This document shows, piece after piece, positions 35,729 through 45,614 of a stretch of 64,000 nt of DNA. The notes under the pieces are model-generated. The model was not told the origin of the DNA, did not search any database, and saw only the letters and a program-made list of their open reading frames with translations. Made by a program: the position numbers and the translations under genes. The DNA lies in contig PBVT01000041.1 of assembly GCA_002728755.1 (NCBI GenBank), forward strand, positions 1-64,000. The letters are read 5' to 3'. Every line of letters starts with the position of its first letter. Positions within the stretch are counted from its first letter, which is position 1. Source of the stretch: Myxococcales bacterium. GTDB taxonomy: Bacteria > Myxococcota_A > UBA9042 > UBA3505.

Positions 35729-36924
35729 TATGCCTCCTCCACGCGTCTTTCCATTACAAGAATTACAATACCAAAAAGCAGAATTCCGAGAATGGACGGC
35801 CATAACCAGAAGACGGCATCAGCCGCATTCGACCGGGCTTCCATCCAACCGGCGTAATAGACCCCAACCGCGCCGATTCCAAAGCTGAGGATGAATTTCA
35901 GCCCGTAACCAACCCCACGCCATCGTGGAGGGATAAATCGCGCAACAAGACTGTTCTCAAAGGGCTGCATACCAAGACTGAAGAATGCGAAACCAGCGGC
36001 CGCGACTGGCACCATGAAACCATCGAGCAAGGCCACCCCAAATAAGAACGGAATGCTCAACAGATGAAACAAAATATAGCCACGGACTAGAGGAATACGA
36101 TCCGCGAGCCGACCACCCACCAATTGGCCAACCGTTCCCACCAATAACGCCACACCAACGAAGACTCCCCCCCAGAGATTGGCCTTCCCAGAGGCAATGG
36201 ATTTGGCATCCGACAGCAGAGTTTCTCCCAGATGTTTGGGGGCCAACGAATGAAACGCCCGGTATACAAACCCTGCCAGAACCATGGCCAGGGCTAAGAC
36301 AAGAAAAAGCTTCAGCCGTCCCATAAACCCTGTCGTCACCTCGTCCTGATGACGGCTCGTAGGCGCAACGACCGATTCGTCAAAACGCTGACTGATAAGC
36401 AGAAAAAATACGAGAAAGCCAAGAATACCCAGAACACCAAATCCCCAACGCCACCCCGCCAGATAGGACACCAATGCGCCACAAAGAGGAGCGCCGGCTA
36501 TACCTATATTTCCAAACACTCCCTGTATGCCAATCGCTCGGCCCCTCGCGCGTATATTATTGGAGATCAATGTCATGCCCACCGGATGATAGACACCGGC
36601 TCCAATTCCAACACCCAACCACCACCAGGATAGATTTTGTTGATCTCCCCAGAGGGCTGCCCCCAGGGCCGCTATACCGATGGTTCCATTCCCGATTATG
36701 AGTAGTGTGCGAGCCGATACACGGGTCGTTACAAAGCCAATAGGAAGCGCGACCAGACCGAACGCCGCATATCCAGGGCCAGAGAGGGCCAGAGCGTCCC
36801 TGTAGCTGATATTCAAATCCACGCCAATCGGCACCGCCATCGCTGGAAATAACAACATGGCGAAATGCGCCATAAAATGGGACGCCGACGTTAGTATGAG
36901 AATTGTGCGTTCGCGTGGATCCAT
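35728..36924 (-). CDS. MFS transporter, fosmidomycin-resistance-like
   Basis: 398 residues with twelve predicted membrane helices. The GIGAGVYHPVGMTLISNNI segment with RGRAIGIQGVFGNIG recalls the Fsr group of drug efflux carriers. The substrate is not predictable. The stop overlaps the GTG of the TMTC-like gene by one base, so the two form an operon; a link between transport and glycosylation is not evident. Confidence 0.82.
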   Translation of the reverse strand: MDPRERTILILTSASHFMAHFAMLLFPAMAVPIGVDLNISYRDALALSGPGYAAFGLVALPIGFVTTRVSARTLLIIGNGTIGIAALGAALWGDQQNLSWWWLGVGIGAGVYHPVGMTLISNNIRARGRAIGIQGVFGNIGIAGAPLCGALVSYLAGWRWGFGVLGILGFLVFFLLISQRFDESVVAPTSRHQDEVTTGFMGRLKLFLVLALAMVLAGFVYRAFHSLAPKHLGETLLSDAKSIASGKANLWGGVFVGVALLVGTVGQLVGGRLADRIPLVRGYILFHLLSIPFLFGVALLDGFMVPVAAAGFAFFSLGMQPFENSLVARFIPPRWRGVGYGLKFILSFGIGAVGVYYAGWMEARSNAADAVFWLWPSILGILLFGIVILVMERRVEEA

Positions 36925-37071
36925 TATTCGAGACTATCCTAACAACCGTTCACCTGCCACTTCGTGAACTCGACGCGCTGGTCATCAAACCCACCGATCG
37001 TTACCACTGGGGTAGAATTCGCTTGAACAGAGTTGTGCGAAACGATGGAAGCTGGTATTCCCGCGCGGCAT

Positions 37072-37150
37072 GCCCCCGTAGCTCAGCAGGATAGAGCCGG
37101 GGATTCCTAATCCCTGTGAGCCGGAGGTTCGAATCCTCTCGGGGGTGCCA
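37072..37150 (+). tRNA. tRNA-Arg (CCT)
   Basis: Acceptor GCCCCCG/CGGGGGT (1:72 is G-U), D arm GCTC...GAGC, anticodon stem GGGGA/TCCCT with loop TTCCTAA (anticodon CCT), 7-base variable loop, T arm GGAGG-TTCGAAT-CCTCT, G73 and an encoded CCA. metG starts 37 bp downstream on the same strand. Confidence 0.93.
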
Positions 37151-37187
37151 GTCGAACGCAGATTCCGTAGGTAGAGTTAGACCGAAA

Positions 37188-39116
37188 ATGACCAAGCGTA
37201 GTTACTTCACAACCCCGATCTATTACGCCAATGGGCGTCCCCATATCGGACACGCCTATTGCTCGGTGTTAACAGACACATTTCGCAGGTACCACGCTCT
37301 ATTCGGCTACGAGACACACTTCCTCACAGGAACAGATGAACACGGCCAGAAGGTACAAAAGTCTGCAGAGAACGCGGGTGTCAGCCCTGCAGAATACGTA
37401 GATAAAATGTCGCAGGCCTTCCGCGATCTACTCCCGGACCTTCATGTAGAAAACGATGATTTCATTCGGACTACAGAGCCACGTCATACCGAGATCGTAC
37501 GTGAGGCACTGCAAAGCCTTTACGATAAGGGTGACATCTACCAGAACCAATACGAGGGCTGGTATTCGGAACGGGCCGAACGCTTCTGGACGGAAAAAGA
37601 TCTGGTGGACCAGAAATGCCCGGAGACAGGAGGTCCTGTCGAGCGCGTGAGCGAGAAGAATTACTTCTTCCGGATGAGCAAATACCAGCCGCAGCTCATC
37701 GAGCATCTTGAGAAGAACCGCGACTGGATTGTTCCGGCAAGTCGTTGGCAAGAAGTCCGCTCTTTCCTGGAAAACCCTCTACTGGATTTGTCGATTTCAC
37801 GTCCGAAATCACGGCTATCGTGGGGTATCCCCCTGCCCTTCGATGAAGATTTCGTGACCTATGTATGGTTCGACGCGCTATTGAATTATTGTTCCGGTAT
37901 TGGGCTCTACCGCGACGATCAGAGGTTCCAGACCTGGTGGCCCCACGCCAACCACTTCCTGGGGAAAGATATTCTGACTACCCATTCGGTGTATTGGGGC
38001 ACAATGCTGTTGGCCCTCGACCTACCTCTGCCGAAGCGATTGGTTACAACCGGAATGTGGCTGATTGATAATACGAAGATGAGCAAGTCTCTTGGGAACG
38101 TGGTCGACCCCCTCTCCCTTGGAGATAAATACGGCGCAGAGGTGCTTCGCTATTTTCTGATGCGTGACATCGTCATAGGACTCGACGCGTCCTTCAGTGA
38201 AGAGGCCGTTGTTCGCCGAAACAACAGCGATCTAGCCAACGACCTGGGTAATTTGCTTCGGCGCACCATAACCCTTGTGGAGCGCGGCTTTGACAGCAAG
38301 ATCCCTGCTCCAGGCCCAAGTGGTGATGAAGACGCAGAGCTGGAACAGCTCATTAACGCTGTGCCGCGTGTAGTCGAAGAACATATCATGTCCCATCGAC
38401 TCCACGACGCGATCGAGCAGACCATGCAGGTCGTACGGGCCATGAACCGTTATATCGATCATACGGCACCGTTCAAAGTTGTGAAGGAAGACCCAGCCCG
38501 TGCCGGTGAGACCCTACGCCATATCCTTGAAGGGTTGCACGTCGTCGCAAATCTGCTTCACCCCATCATGCCCGAAAAGATGAACGAGCTCTTGTCGAAT
38601 CTTGGTTGTGCAGGACCGGTAAAGACAGCACAGGAATTACATTACGGCATGCTGGAAGCGGGAACACCGATCAAGGCGGGACCACCACTATTCCCAAGAC
38701 TGGAATTTGAAGCTCCGCCCGAATCCGAGGCACCGCCGAAAAAAGCAGAAAAGAAGGCGAAACCCACCCCCAAACCCGATCCAGGTGACGGCATGGCCAG
38801 TTTTGACGACTTTTTGAAACTACAGCTCGTAACCGCAACGATCGTTACCGCGGAACCCATTGAGGGAGCGGAGAAGCTATTGAAGCTCACCGTTGACGCT
38901 GGAGAAGAGAGCACCCGAACTGTCGTGGCAGGTATTGCGAAATCCTATGCTCCCGACGATTTACCAGGAACGTCGATAGTCCTTTTGGCAAACCTCCAAC
39001 CTCGAAAGATCTTCGGTGTCCTGTCTCAAGGCATGGTGCTTCTCGCAGAATCGGATAATCGCATGGTCTTTGTACAACCCGCCGAGGCATTGCCAACAGG
39101 AGCGAAAATCCGTTGA
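37188..39116 (+). CDS. metG: Methionyl-tRNA synthetase
   Basis: 642 residues from ATG 37188; the open frame extends back into the tRNA and is not coding there. It charges tRNA-Met, including the initiator at 31.8 kb. The class I signatures are PHIGHAY and NTKMSKSLGN. The connecting peptide lacks the zinc-knuckle cysteine pairs of the E. coli type. A Lys/Pro-rich linker (~residues 525-550) joins a C-terminal OB-fold tRNA-binding domain (FLKLQLVTATIVTAEPI ... LQPRKIFGVLSQGM) that promotes dimerisation. The stop overlaps the next start by 4 bp (TTGA). Confidence 0.97.
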   Translation: MTKRSYFTTPIYYANGRPHIGHAYCSVLTDTFRRYHALFGYETHFLTGTDEHGQKVQKSAENAGVSPAEYVDKMSQAFRDLLPDLHVENDDFIRTTEPRHTEIVREALQSLYDKGDIYQNQYEGWYSERAERFWTEKDLVDQKCPETGGPVERVSEKNYFFRMSKYQPQLIEHLEKNRDWIVPASRWQEVRSFLENPLLDLSISRPKSRLSWGIPLPFDEDFVTYVWFDALLNYCSGIGLYRDDQRFQTWWPHANHFLGKDILTTHSVYWGTMLLALDLPLPKRLVTTGMWLIDNTKMSKSLGNVVDPLSLGDKYGAEVLRYFLMRDIVIGLDASFSEEAVVRRNNSDLANDLGNLLRRTITLVERGFDSKIPAPGPSGDEDAELEQLINAVPRVVEEHIMSHRLHDAIEQTMQVVRAMNRYIDHTAPFKVVKEDPARAGETLRHILEGLHVVANLLHPIMPEKMNELLSNLGCAGPVKTAQELHYGMLEAGTPIKAGPPLFPRLEFEAPPESEAPPKKAEKKAKPTPKPDPGDGMASFDDFLKLQLVTATIVTAEPIEGAEKLLKLTVDAGEESTRTVVAGIAKSYAPDDLPGTSIVLLANLQPRKIFGVLSQGMVLLAESDNRMVFVQPAEALPTGAKIR

Positions 39117-40276
39117 CGGAACCATCGCAACGGCAGTTTGTGTCCATGCTCCGAAGCTGGGCTGAAGCACGGAATGAGCCCTCCTGGCTGATCGATCAGC
39201 GAACCCATGCGGCGCTGAATATGTCCCCTTCAAGAATTGATGAACTGGGGAACGAAGAGTGGCCAATCCTTCCGACAGGAGCTTCTCTTGGCCGGATCAA
39301 ACAACCACAGCATCGAGAATTACAAGACCTGGGCGGCACCAGCACACCTCTTCACGCCCCTGAGGCTCTACCGGCCATCGAAGGCTTCGCCAACCCTCTT
39401 TTACGACGGTGGTCGACTTCTCTCGCAACTCGCGCCTTAGCTATCTGGGAAGATGGTCTCTTTCTGCATGTGCCCCAACATAAGGAGACGACAATCTCCC
39501 TGGATCTCTTTCCTCACCATCTGGGGGAAGCGAATGTTGTGCGCCACGTAATCGTTCTGGAACCGGGTTGTCGTGTGCAGATCATTGAAGGTTGTATCGC
39601 ACCGCGCTACATCAACCATGGCCCGGAATTGGTCACTGTCGAGTTATTCCTCCATGAAAATTGTTTCGTTGAATACTTCAGCCTGAGCCATCGTACTGGC
39701 CAGCATCAACGCAATATTCTCCGCTCTACCTGGGTTGCCAACGGATCACATCTTCGCTTTACGGACTGCACACTGACATCGGACCAGGAACACCACGATT
39801 CGCATTTGAATCTGCACGGAAACGATGCATCCGTGGACTGGCATTCCTTTCAATGGGCGCAAGAATCCGGACGGTCGACCCATATGTTTCAAGCGCTTCA
39901 GCTCGGTAACCACTCGGAATCGAATATTCAGATTCACAATATGGCGTCAGACCAGGCTTCAAGTCATACCGATTGCCAAGTCGATTTGGAAGCCGTTCAG
40001 GGTACTACAACCAGTCGCATCAGCTTAGCCACTCTGTCGACCGATCCCTCAGCAACTGCCACCCACCGCGTGGATGGTCCACAATCCAATGATGAGTTCA
40101 TATGTGAGGGACAACCCCACCAATCTGTTCATATAGAGAATCCCGAATTGTTGAATACAAAAGTCTCCGACGAGGTCGAAGACTTCGTTCGACCTTCCAT
40201 CCAACGTCTTCCTCAAGACATCGGTGTAGAACTATCGGAGATTGTCCGACGTGGCCTCTCCGGCCCAATTCGATAA
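39113..40276 (+). CDS. sufD: SufD-like Fe-S cluster assembly protein (divergent)
   Basis: 387 residues from TTG 39113, overlapping the metG stop; AGGAG lies 10 bp upstream. SufD forms the SufBC2D scaffold for iron-sulfur cluster building. The beta-helix core is recognisable (VRHVIVLEPGCRVQIIEG, SDQASSHTDCQVDL, TTSRISLATLSTD), and the end (ELSEIVRRGL) fits the family's last helix. The conserved Ser-His-Gly-Ala segment near the C-terminus is missing, so this is a divergent member. First gene of a SUF group with Rieske, sufS, sufU and sufT but without sufB or sufC. Confidence 0.75.
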   Translation: MTEPSQRQFVSMLRSWAEARNEPSWLIDQRTHAALNMSPSRIDELGNEEWPILPTGASLGRIKQPQHRELQDLGGTSTPLHAPEALPAIEGFANPLLRRWSTSLATRALAIWEDGLFLHVPQHKETTISLDLFPHHLGEANVVRHVIVLEPGCRVQIIEGCIAPRYINHGPELVTVELFLHENCFVEYFSLSHRTGQHQRNILRSTWVANGSHLRFTDCTLTSDQEHHDSHLNLHGNDASVDWHSFQWAQESGRSTHMFQALQLGNHSESNIQIHNMASDQASSHTDCQVDLEAVQGTTTSRISLATLSTDPSATATHRVDGPQSNDEFICEGQPHQSVHIENPELLNTKVSDEVEDFVRPSIQRLPQDIGVELSEIVRRGLSGPIR

Positions 40277-40361
40277 GGATTTCCTGTGGATAGCCCCCTA
40301 CAGGCTTGAAACGATCTATAGGCCCTGATACCAACAGCCCGGTTCATGTCTGACGAGTCAT

Positions 40362-40679
40362 ATGCCAAATAAATATACGATAGGGGAAGAGAAGGATTAT
40401 CCAAACGGTAGCATCACTCCGTTGGAAATCGCAGGCCAGGACTATGTCGTAGTGCGCGCTGAGGATGGCAGCTTGTCGGTCCTCCGTGACGAATGTAGTC
40501 ACCTGCAGCTACCGATTTGCGAAGGCCATGTCACTGAAAACCGGCTGGTCTGCCCCTGGCACGGCGCTTCGTTCGACATCTCGACCGGAGCAGCCTTGAC
40601 CCTGCCCGCCGACGAGCCCATTCCCTGCCTGCGTCATGAACTGACCGATGGTAAGCTCATCGTTCATCTGGAGGAATAG
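40362..40679 (+). CDS. Rieske-type [2Fe-2S] ferredoxin in the SUF cluster
   Basis: 105 residues. The two cluster motifs are Cys45-x-His47 (ECSHLQLPICEGHV) and Cys64-xx-His67 (VCPWHGASFD), so the cluster site is complete. There is no membrane helix; it is a small soluble electron carrier of the kind found inside actinobacterial-type suf operons, where its partner is not settled. The stop codon TAG is followed at once by the sufS ATG. Confidence 0.92.
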   Translation: MPNKYTIGEEKDYPNGSITPLEIAGQDYVVVRAEDGSLSVLRDECSHLQLPICEGHVTENRLVCPWHGASFDISTGAALTLPADEPIPCLRHELTDGKLIVHLEE

Positions 40680-41918
40680 ATGCTGGATGGACGAAAAATA
40701 AGGGACGACTTCCCCATCTTTGAGAGAAAGATTCGTGGTCGAGACCTGGTCTTCCTGGACACAGCGGCCTCTTCGCAGAAGCCAAACTGCGTTATCGATT
40801 CCTTATCGCAGTTCTATCGCGATTCGAACGCCAATGTGCATCGTGGCCTCTACGTGCTGTCCATGGAGGCTACACATAAGCTTGAGCAGTCGCGAAAACA
40901 TGTCGCGGAGTTCGCCGGCGCCAATCCCGACGAATATTATACGGTTTTCGTACGGGGCACGACCGAAGCGATCAATCTTGTGGCGTGCTCCCACGCGCTA
41001 CAAAGCCTTGGTAGTGGCGACGAGATTCTGATCACGGAGCTTGAGCATCACGCCAATCTGGTGCCCTGGCAGATGGTGGCAAAACAAACCGGTGCCACAC
41101 TACGCTACGCACAGATTGATGCCGACGGCCGCCTGGACCTGGACCATTTCTTCGACCAGGTCAATGATAAGACCAAGCTGGTCAGTTTTGTTCACGCCAG
41201 TAATGTGCTGGGCACCATCAACCCAGCGAAAGAGATCGTATCGCGCCTCAACGAACGCGGTATTGTCACGATGATCGATGGCGCACAGGCTGTCCCCACG
41301 ATGCCCGTGAACGTCTCGGACATAGGCTGCAGCGCGTACGCATTTTCCGCCCATAAGATGCTCGGCCCCACCGGTGTGGGTGTTCTCTTCCTGAAGAAAG
41401 ACCTTGCGGATAATATGGTGCCCTACCAGCTGGGTGGCGGCATGATCTTCAAGGTCAAATATGACACCACCCGCTTTGCCGACCCACCGGAGCGCTTTGA
41501 GGCCGGAACACCGGCCTTTGCGGAGATCTCCGCCTTCTCCTCCGCGCTCAGTTATCTGGAAGAGCTCGGCATGGACAATGTGCTGAAGCATGAACAACAG
41601 ATGGCCTCCTACATGGTGGAGACCCTCGGAAAGATCGAAGGGCTTAAGCTCTTTGGACCGCCAGACGACCACGATCGATTAGCGATCGTCTCCTTTGAAC
41701 TCGACAATATTCACGCACATGATCTCGGCATGTTCCTCGATTTCCAGGGAATCTGCGTCCGTGTTGGGCATCATTGTGCACAGCCTCTAATGGAAAAGCT
41801 GAATACAACGTCGACCACAAGAGCGAGCGCCTACATCTATAATTCCGAAGAGGACATCGACATCCTTGCATCGGCCCTTCGTGAAGCACAGTCCTATTTC
41901 TCACGAACTCTGGGTTGA
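40680..41918 (+). CDS. sufS: Cysteine desulfurase SufS
   Basis: 412 residues. PLP enzyme that takes sulfur from cysteine as a persulfide for Fe-S cluster assembly. The PLP lysine is Lys226 in SAHKMLGPTGVG; the persulfide cysteine is Cys366 in RVGHHCAQP, with the short loop of group II (SufS) enzymes. Starts directly after the Rieske stop and precedes sufU by 4 bp, the usual partner that accepts the sulfur. Confidence 0.95.
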   Translation: MLDGRKIRDDFPIFERKIRGRDLVFLDTAASSQKPNCVIDSLSQFYRDSNANVHRGLYVLSMEATHKLEQSRKHVAEFAGANPDEYYTVFVRGTTEAINLVACSHALQSLGSGDEILITELEHHANLVPWQMVAKQTGATLRYAQIDADGRLDLDHFFDQVNDKTKLVSFVHASNVLGTINPAKEIVSRLNERGIVTMIDGAQAVPTMPVNVSDIGCSAYAFSAHKMLGPTGVGVLFLKKDLADNMVPYQLGGGMIFKVKYDTTRFADPPERFEAGTPAFAEISAFSSALSYLEELGMDNVLKHEQQMASYMVETLGKIEGLKLFGPPDDHDRLAIVSFELDNIHAHDLGMFLDFQGICVRVGHHCAQPLMEKLNTTSTTRASAYIYNSEEDIDILASALREAQSYFSRTLG

Positions 41919-41922
41919 TCGT

Positions 41923-42393
41923 ATGCATCGCGAAGGACAACCGGGAACCGAGGTTCATCTGTCGCAACTCTATCGCGACACCATCGTGCGGCACGCTAGA
42001 AATCCCAAAGGCACCATGCCAATTGGTACAGCGCAGATTCAGCGCGATGGATACAATCCCAAATGCGGTGATGAATTACTCCTCCGATTGCGCCTGAAAG
42101 ATGGTGACACCGATCCCATCATTGAAGCGGCACAGGTCGAAGTACATGGCTGCACCATCTGTCGCGCCAGTGGAAGCCTGCTTTGGCCTCATCTGACGGG
42201 GAGTAGAATCTCCGAGTGCCAGACGAAACTCACTCGTTTTCGGGAAATGTTTACAGACAGCAACCCGGATACGGCGTTACTGGAGGAGGCTGCTATACTA
42301 CAAAGCGTAGCGGCGTTCCCCGCTCGTATCGATTGCGCTCTTCTACCCTGGACCACGGTCGAAGCAGCATTTCGTGCCTGGTCCAAACCCTGA
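41923..42393 (+). CDS. sufU: SufU-like sulfur-transfer/scaffold protein
   Basis: 156 residues from ATG 41923, 4 bp after sufS; a longer frame would start inside sufS. Zinc/sulfur ligands are Cys48 and Asp50 in NPKCGDELLL, Cys77 in HGCTICRASGSLL, and the last Cys in RIDCALLPW, the SufU pattern. In the position where SufU usually has Ser there is a second Cys (Cys80). It accepts persulfide from SufS. Confidence 0.9.
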   Translation: MHREGQPGTEVHLSQLYRDTIVRHARNPKGTMPIGTAQIQRDGYNPKCGDELLLRLRLKDGDTDPIIEAAQVEVHGCTICRASGSLLWPHLTGSRISECQTKLTRFREMFTDSNPDTALLEEAAILQSVAAFPARIDCALLPWTTVEAAFRAWSKP

Positions 42394-42417
42394 CCCGGTC
42401 ATCGCTACGGAGTGATC

Positions 42418-42756
42418 ATGTCATCAAATTCGCCATCGCTTCCCACCGCCAGCGACCTCAAATCATCATTGAATGAGGTCATCGACCCCGAACTCGATGT
42501 TGGGTTGGTGGATCTCGGGTTGATCTATACAGTGACTGTAGATGAAGACCACGCCGATATAACTATGACCTGGACCAGCTACGCCTGTCCGTACGGCCCA
42601 CAACTTGTGGCAGCAGTGCGCTCCCATGGTCTTAATGCAGGCTTCCCACGCTGTGATGTCCATGTAACATTTACACCCCCATGGAACCCTCGAACTATGG
42701 CGACCCTGGAGGGTAAAATGAAGCTGGGCATGTGGGATGATATGGACACCGATTAG
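42418..42756 (+). CDS. sufT: SufT/MIP18-family (DUF59) Fe-S maturation protein
   Basis: 112 residues from ATG 42418 with GGAG five bases upstream. The family core is VIDPELDVGLVDLGLIYTV, with the conserved Cys in MTWTSYACPYGPQL. Such proteins help maturation of iron-sulfur proteins and are a standard last gene of sufU-type operons. Converges on the SRAP gene with 7 bp between stops. Confidence 0.88.
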   Translation: MSSNSPSLPTASDLKSSLNEVIDPELDVGLVDLGLIYTVTVDEDHADITMTWTSYACPYGPQLVAAVRSHGLNAGFPRCDVHVTFTPPWNPRTMATLEGKMKLGMWDDMDTD

Positions 42757-42763
42757 TCCAGAT

Positions 42764-43450
42764 TCAGAACAGCTCCTGCTGTACTTCCACTGGAGCGATA
42801 CAACGTGGCCCATCGTTCTGAATGCGGTTCACATGATTCGATACCGCGATGGCTTGCACATCTGGTGCTGAGTCACCCTCCAATACCGCATGGAGAGTAT
42901 CGGGGGTAGAATTGGTCGTATCCAGCCAGATATCGAAATGTGCTGGGGCTACCATCAAGGGCATACGCCCATGAATCGACTCGATATCTGGGTGAGCCGG
43001 CTTTGTGATGATGGTGCAGGATTCCACCACCAGACCATCCCGGCCTTGCCAGCTCTCCCATAAGCCTGCAAACGCCAGAAGTCGATTTTCATTCGACCGG
43101 ATATGATAGGCTTGTTTGCCCGCCCCCGTGCCCTTCCATTCGTAATAACCAGACGCTGGTATAAGGCATCTCCGGTCCCGAAACGAAGCACGAAAAGACG
43201 GCTTCTCCTGTACGGTCTCCACACGCGCGTTGATAAGCTGCGTGTCCATTCTATGGTCTTTTACCCAACGAGGAACCAGGCCCCACTTGAAGGCGTCACA
43301 GTGCCGCTGTCCGTCCGGCGTCTTTACGATGCCCAGGACACTCTGGGTTGGTCCAATATTGAACCTTGGCTCGATCTCGTCGAGGCCGTCGACAGCAAAG
43401 AACCCTTCCAGATCGTCTGTTTCATGGACCAGCAGAAAACGTCCACACAT
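42764..43450 (-). CDS. SRAP-domain protein (YedK/HMCES-like abasic-site DNA protease/crosslinker)
   Basis: 228 residues starting MCGRF, so Cys2 becomes the N-terminal nucleophile after Met removal. Asn in INARVET, Glu in SGYYEWKG and His in IHGRMPLMV are the other active-site residues. It crosslinks to abasic sites in single-stranded DNA to shield them. It follows the beta-propeller gene by 8 bp on the same strand but has no evident functional link to it. Confidence 0.95.
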   Translation of the reverse strand: MCGRFLLVHETDDLEGFFAVDGLDEIEPRFNIGPTQSVLGIVKTPDGQRHCDAFKWGLVPRWVKDHRMDTQLINARVETVQEKPSFRASFRDRRCLIPASGYYEWKGTGAGKQAYHIRSNENRLLAFAGLWESWQGRDGLVVESCTIITKPAHPDIESIHGRMPLMVAPAHFDIWLDTTNSTPDTLHAVLEGDSAPDVQAIAVSNHVNRIQNDGPRCIAPVEVQQELF

Positions 43451-43458
43451 GATGCTCT

Positions 43459-45609
43459 CTATTTGAGTTCGACCCCGTCAACGATCCAATTCCCCATGGC
43501 ATCAAACGCACGGATTCGCACCATACCAGCGCCCGCACCATCCAGATCCCTGAGGTTCACCTGGAACGATTCCTTATCTCCATCGACAATGCCATCCCGA
43601 GGTGCGACCTCTCTCCAGATACCATTATCCACGGCCACCTCGACAGCTCGTAGAGAGCTCCCTGCGTCCCGCACCGTGAAGTGAACCTTCTTATCGCGCA
43701 CCTTGATCTCCGCGACCGACGGAGGATGATTGTCAATAAGCACCGGTTCCGAGATGAGATGGTCGCGTTTCTCTTGACCCGGTGGATTCCCCAGCGCATC
43801 GGAGATGCCAACTCGAACCTCGTACCGGCCGTCCGGGAAATCCGCCGATATCCAATCTACGTATAGCCGGGTGGTGCCATCTTTCCCGGTGATTGGAATC
43901 CATGCCTGGGTACCGATGCGTCGAACCGACACAAATGCCCGCAGTTTATCGCCGTTCAGATCCTGCACATCGTAGCCGATCCGCTTGATCCCCGTATATC
44001 GTTTAGCAGTACTTGATTTGAGCCTCTTCGTCCCTTTCCGAACACTACGACTACGCGAGGGAGTCTTCTTCTTACTGGGACTGGATGATTTCATCACACG
44101 GTCTACCACGACTACACGGTGTACGGACGGTGCGAGATTGGGCGAGCGGAACGCGAGTCGTATCGCACGTGCATGGGCTTCCTTACCGCTCAAATCCAGA
44201 CGATATTGATAGAACCTCTGTGGCGTCACCTTTGGAACTCCGCCGCCAGCCGGAACCTTTACAAATCCGCTCCACGTATCCGCCTGCACTTCATAGGTAG
44301 AGCCGGTCCGGACCCACGCTGAGAACCCTTTCCCAACCATATCCACTCGCCCCATCGACGCCATACCACCCGAATCTCGGACCTTGGAATAATACCGTGG
44401 CTTGGAGGTGACTGGTCGCAACTCGTAGAGTGCCGCACCACCGGTTGTGGCCACATAGCCCGTACCATCGGGATTCAACAGAATGTCCGAGATCGCTGCC
44501 TGTGGCGTATCTATATATAGACTGCTGGCACCTTTCGGATTGAAAAGAAACGCGCGCCCTCGATCGGCAAGGCTGAGAAGAACCGCTACTCCATCCGCAC
44601 GTTCCATAGAAAGAATCGGTGGCAGACCCGCCAGCTCGGGGCGATTGGTCCCGGAGGAATCCACGAACCATACGGACGATCCTTTCGGTAAAGTCAGAGG
44701 GGCGGTAGCGACCACCGGTGAGCCAAATGCACTCCCCGTTCTAACGCTCTTAGATTTCTTACTATCGCTTCCTCCTGCCGATTTACTCGGGGCCGGAGCT
44801 GTCGTACCAGACTTTCTTGGATTGACGGCCGCATACATCCCCCCTTCGACCGGCTGCAAGCGGCGTACTTCGGTCTTCATGCCCATATCGAGCAGAACTC
44901 GTCGCACAGGGATCGAACCATCCTTTGCTACTTTGCCCCCGGACAACTCGAGAACTCTACCGGGGTACGAAGTTGCAGCCCAACGCTTTTTCCCGATCTG
45001 CAACGTGTCCATCACATGTTCTGCTTGCAGCGTACCGCTACGGCGCACCTTTCCTTTCGAATCGGCGAACACCAGCCCACCGGGGCTTCCTGTAGAGATA
45101 ACGACGCCCTTCTTTCCATCGGCTCGAATCGACCAGATATATGTCGCATCCCCGTCATACACCACATGGGATTTTCCCTGGGCGTCAATACGGATTACAC
45201 GACCGGATGGGGACAAGCCGACCCATAACGCTCCATGGTGCCAGGCCAGGGCCGTCACACCGATATCGTTCTCATGGGTTCCCTTGAAGACCGAGACAAA
45301 CTTCCCCTTCCGCAGGCGCAAAACCTGCCCACTTGCGGTGGTACCGACATATACGTCTCCACCGCCACGGGCGACCGCTGTAAAGCCATCAATTGGCTTC
45401 CCGTCGATCTCGGAGACCATATGCTCCTTGAGCCCTGGCCCCGATAGAATCAAACCGTCATGACTCAGCACCGTTCCTTCGAACGTTCCCTGATCAAAGG
45501 ACTGGACGCCCTGGTCCACCACAAGCTCGGTTCCTCCGGCCTGCGCGGACACAACGATGCCCATCAATCCAAGACAACTAATAATAACGATAAATTTCTT
45601 CACACCCAT
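43459..45609 (-). CDS. Exported beta-propeller-like protein, partner of the S55 peptidase
   Basis: 716 residues with a signal peptide (cleaved near SAQA-GG). Residues ~30-420 hold repeated short segments such as VYVGTTASGQVLRL, LWVGLSPSGRVIRI and GYVATTGGAALYEL, typical of propeller blades, interrupted by a Ser/Lys-rich insert (~270-295). The C-terminal ~270 residues have another Lys/Arg/Ser-rich linker (~520-545) and Ig/Fn3-like strands (DGRYEVRVGISDALGN). It follows the S55 peptidase gene by 5 bp. Role unknown. Confidence 0.72.
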   Translation of the reverse strand: MGVKKFIVIISCLGLMGIVVSAQAGGTELVVDQGVQSFDQGTFEGTVLSHDGLILSGPGLKEHMVSEIDGKPIDGFTAVARGGGDVYVGTTASGQVLRLRKGKFVSVFKGTHENDIGVTALAWHHGALWVGLSPSGRVIRIDAQGKSHVVYDGDATYIWSIRADGKKGVVISTGSPGGLVFADSKGKVRRSGTLQAEHVMDTLQIGKKRWAATSYPGRVLELSGGKVAKDGSIPVRRVLLDMGMKTEVRRLQPVEGGMYAAVNPRKSGTTAPAPSKSAGGSDSKKSKSVRTGSAFGSPVVATAPLTLPKGSSVWFVDSSGTNRPELAGLPPILSMERADGVAVLLSLADRGRAFLFNPKGASSLYIDTPQAAISDILLNPDGTGYVATTGGAALYELRPVTSKPRYYSKVRDSGGMASMGRVDMVGKGFSAWVRTGSTYEVQADTWSGFVKVPAGGGVPKVTPQRFYQYRLDLSGKEAHARAIRLAFRSPNLAPSVHRVVVVDRVMKSSSPSKKKTPSRSRSVRKGTKRLKSSTAKRYTGIKRIGYDVQDLNGDKLRAFVSVRRIGTQAWIPITGKDGTTRLYVDWISADFPDGRYEVRVGISDALGNPPGQEKRDHLISEPVLIDNHPPSVAEIKVRDKKVHFTVRDAGSSLRAVEVAVDNGIWREVAPRDGIVDGDKESFQVNLRDLDGAGAGMVRIRAFDAMGNWIVDGVELK

Positions 45610-45614
45610 CTCCC

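Noticed and set aside
36925-37071. Promoter for tRNA-Arg from TAGAAT at 37013
   Set aside because: No acceptable -35 element at 16-18 bp upstream, and start would be far from the tRNA.
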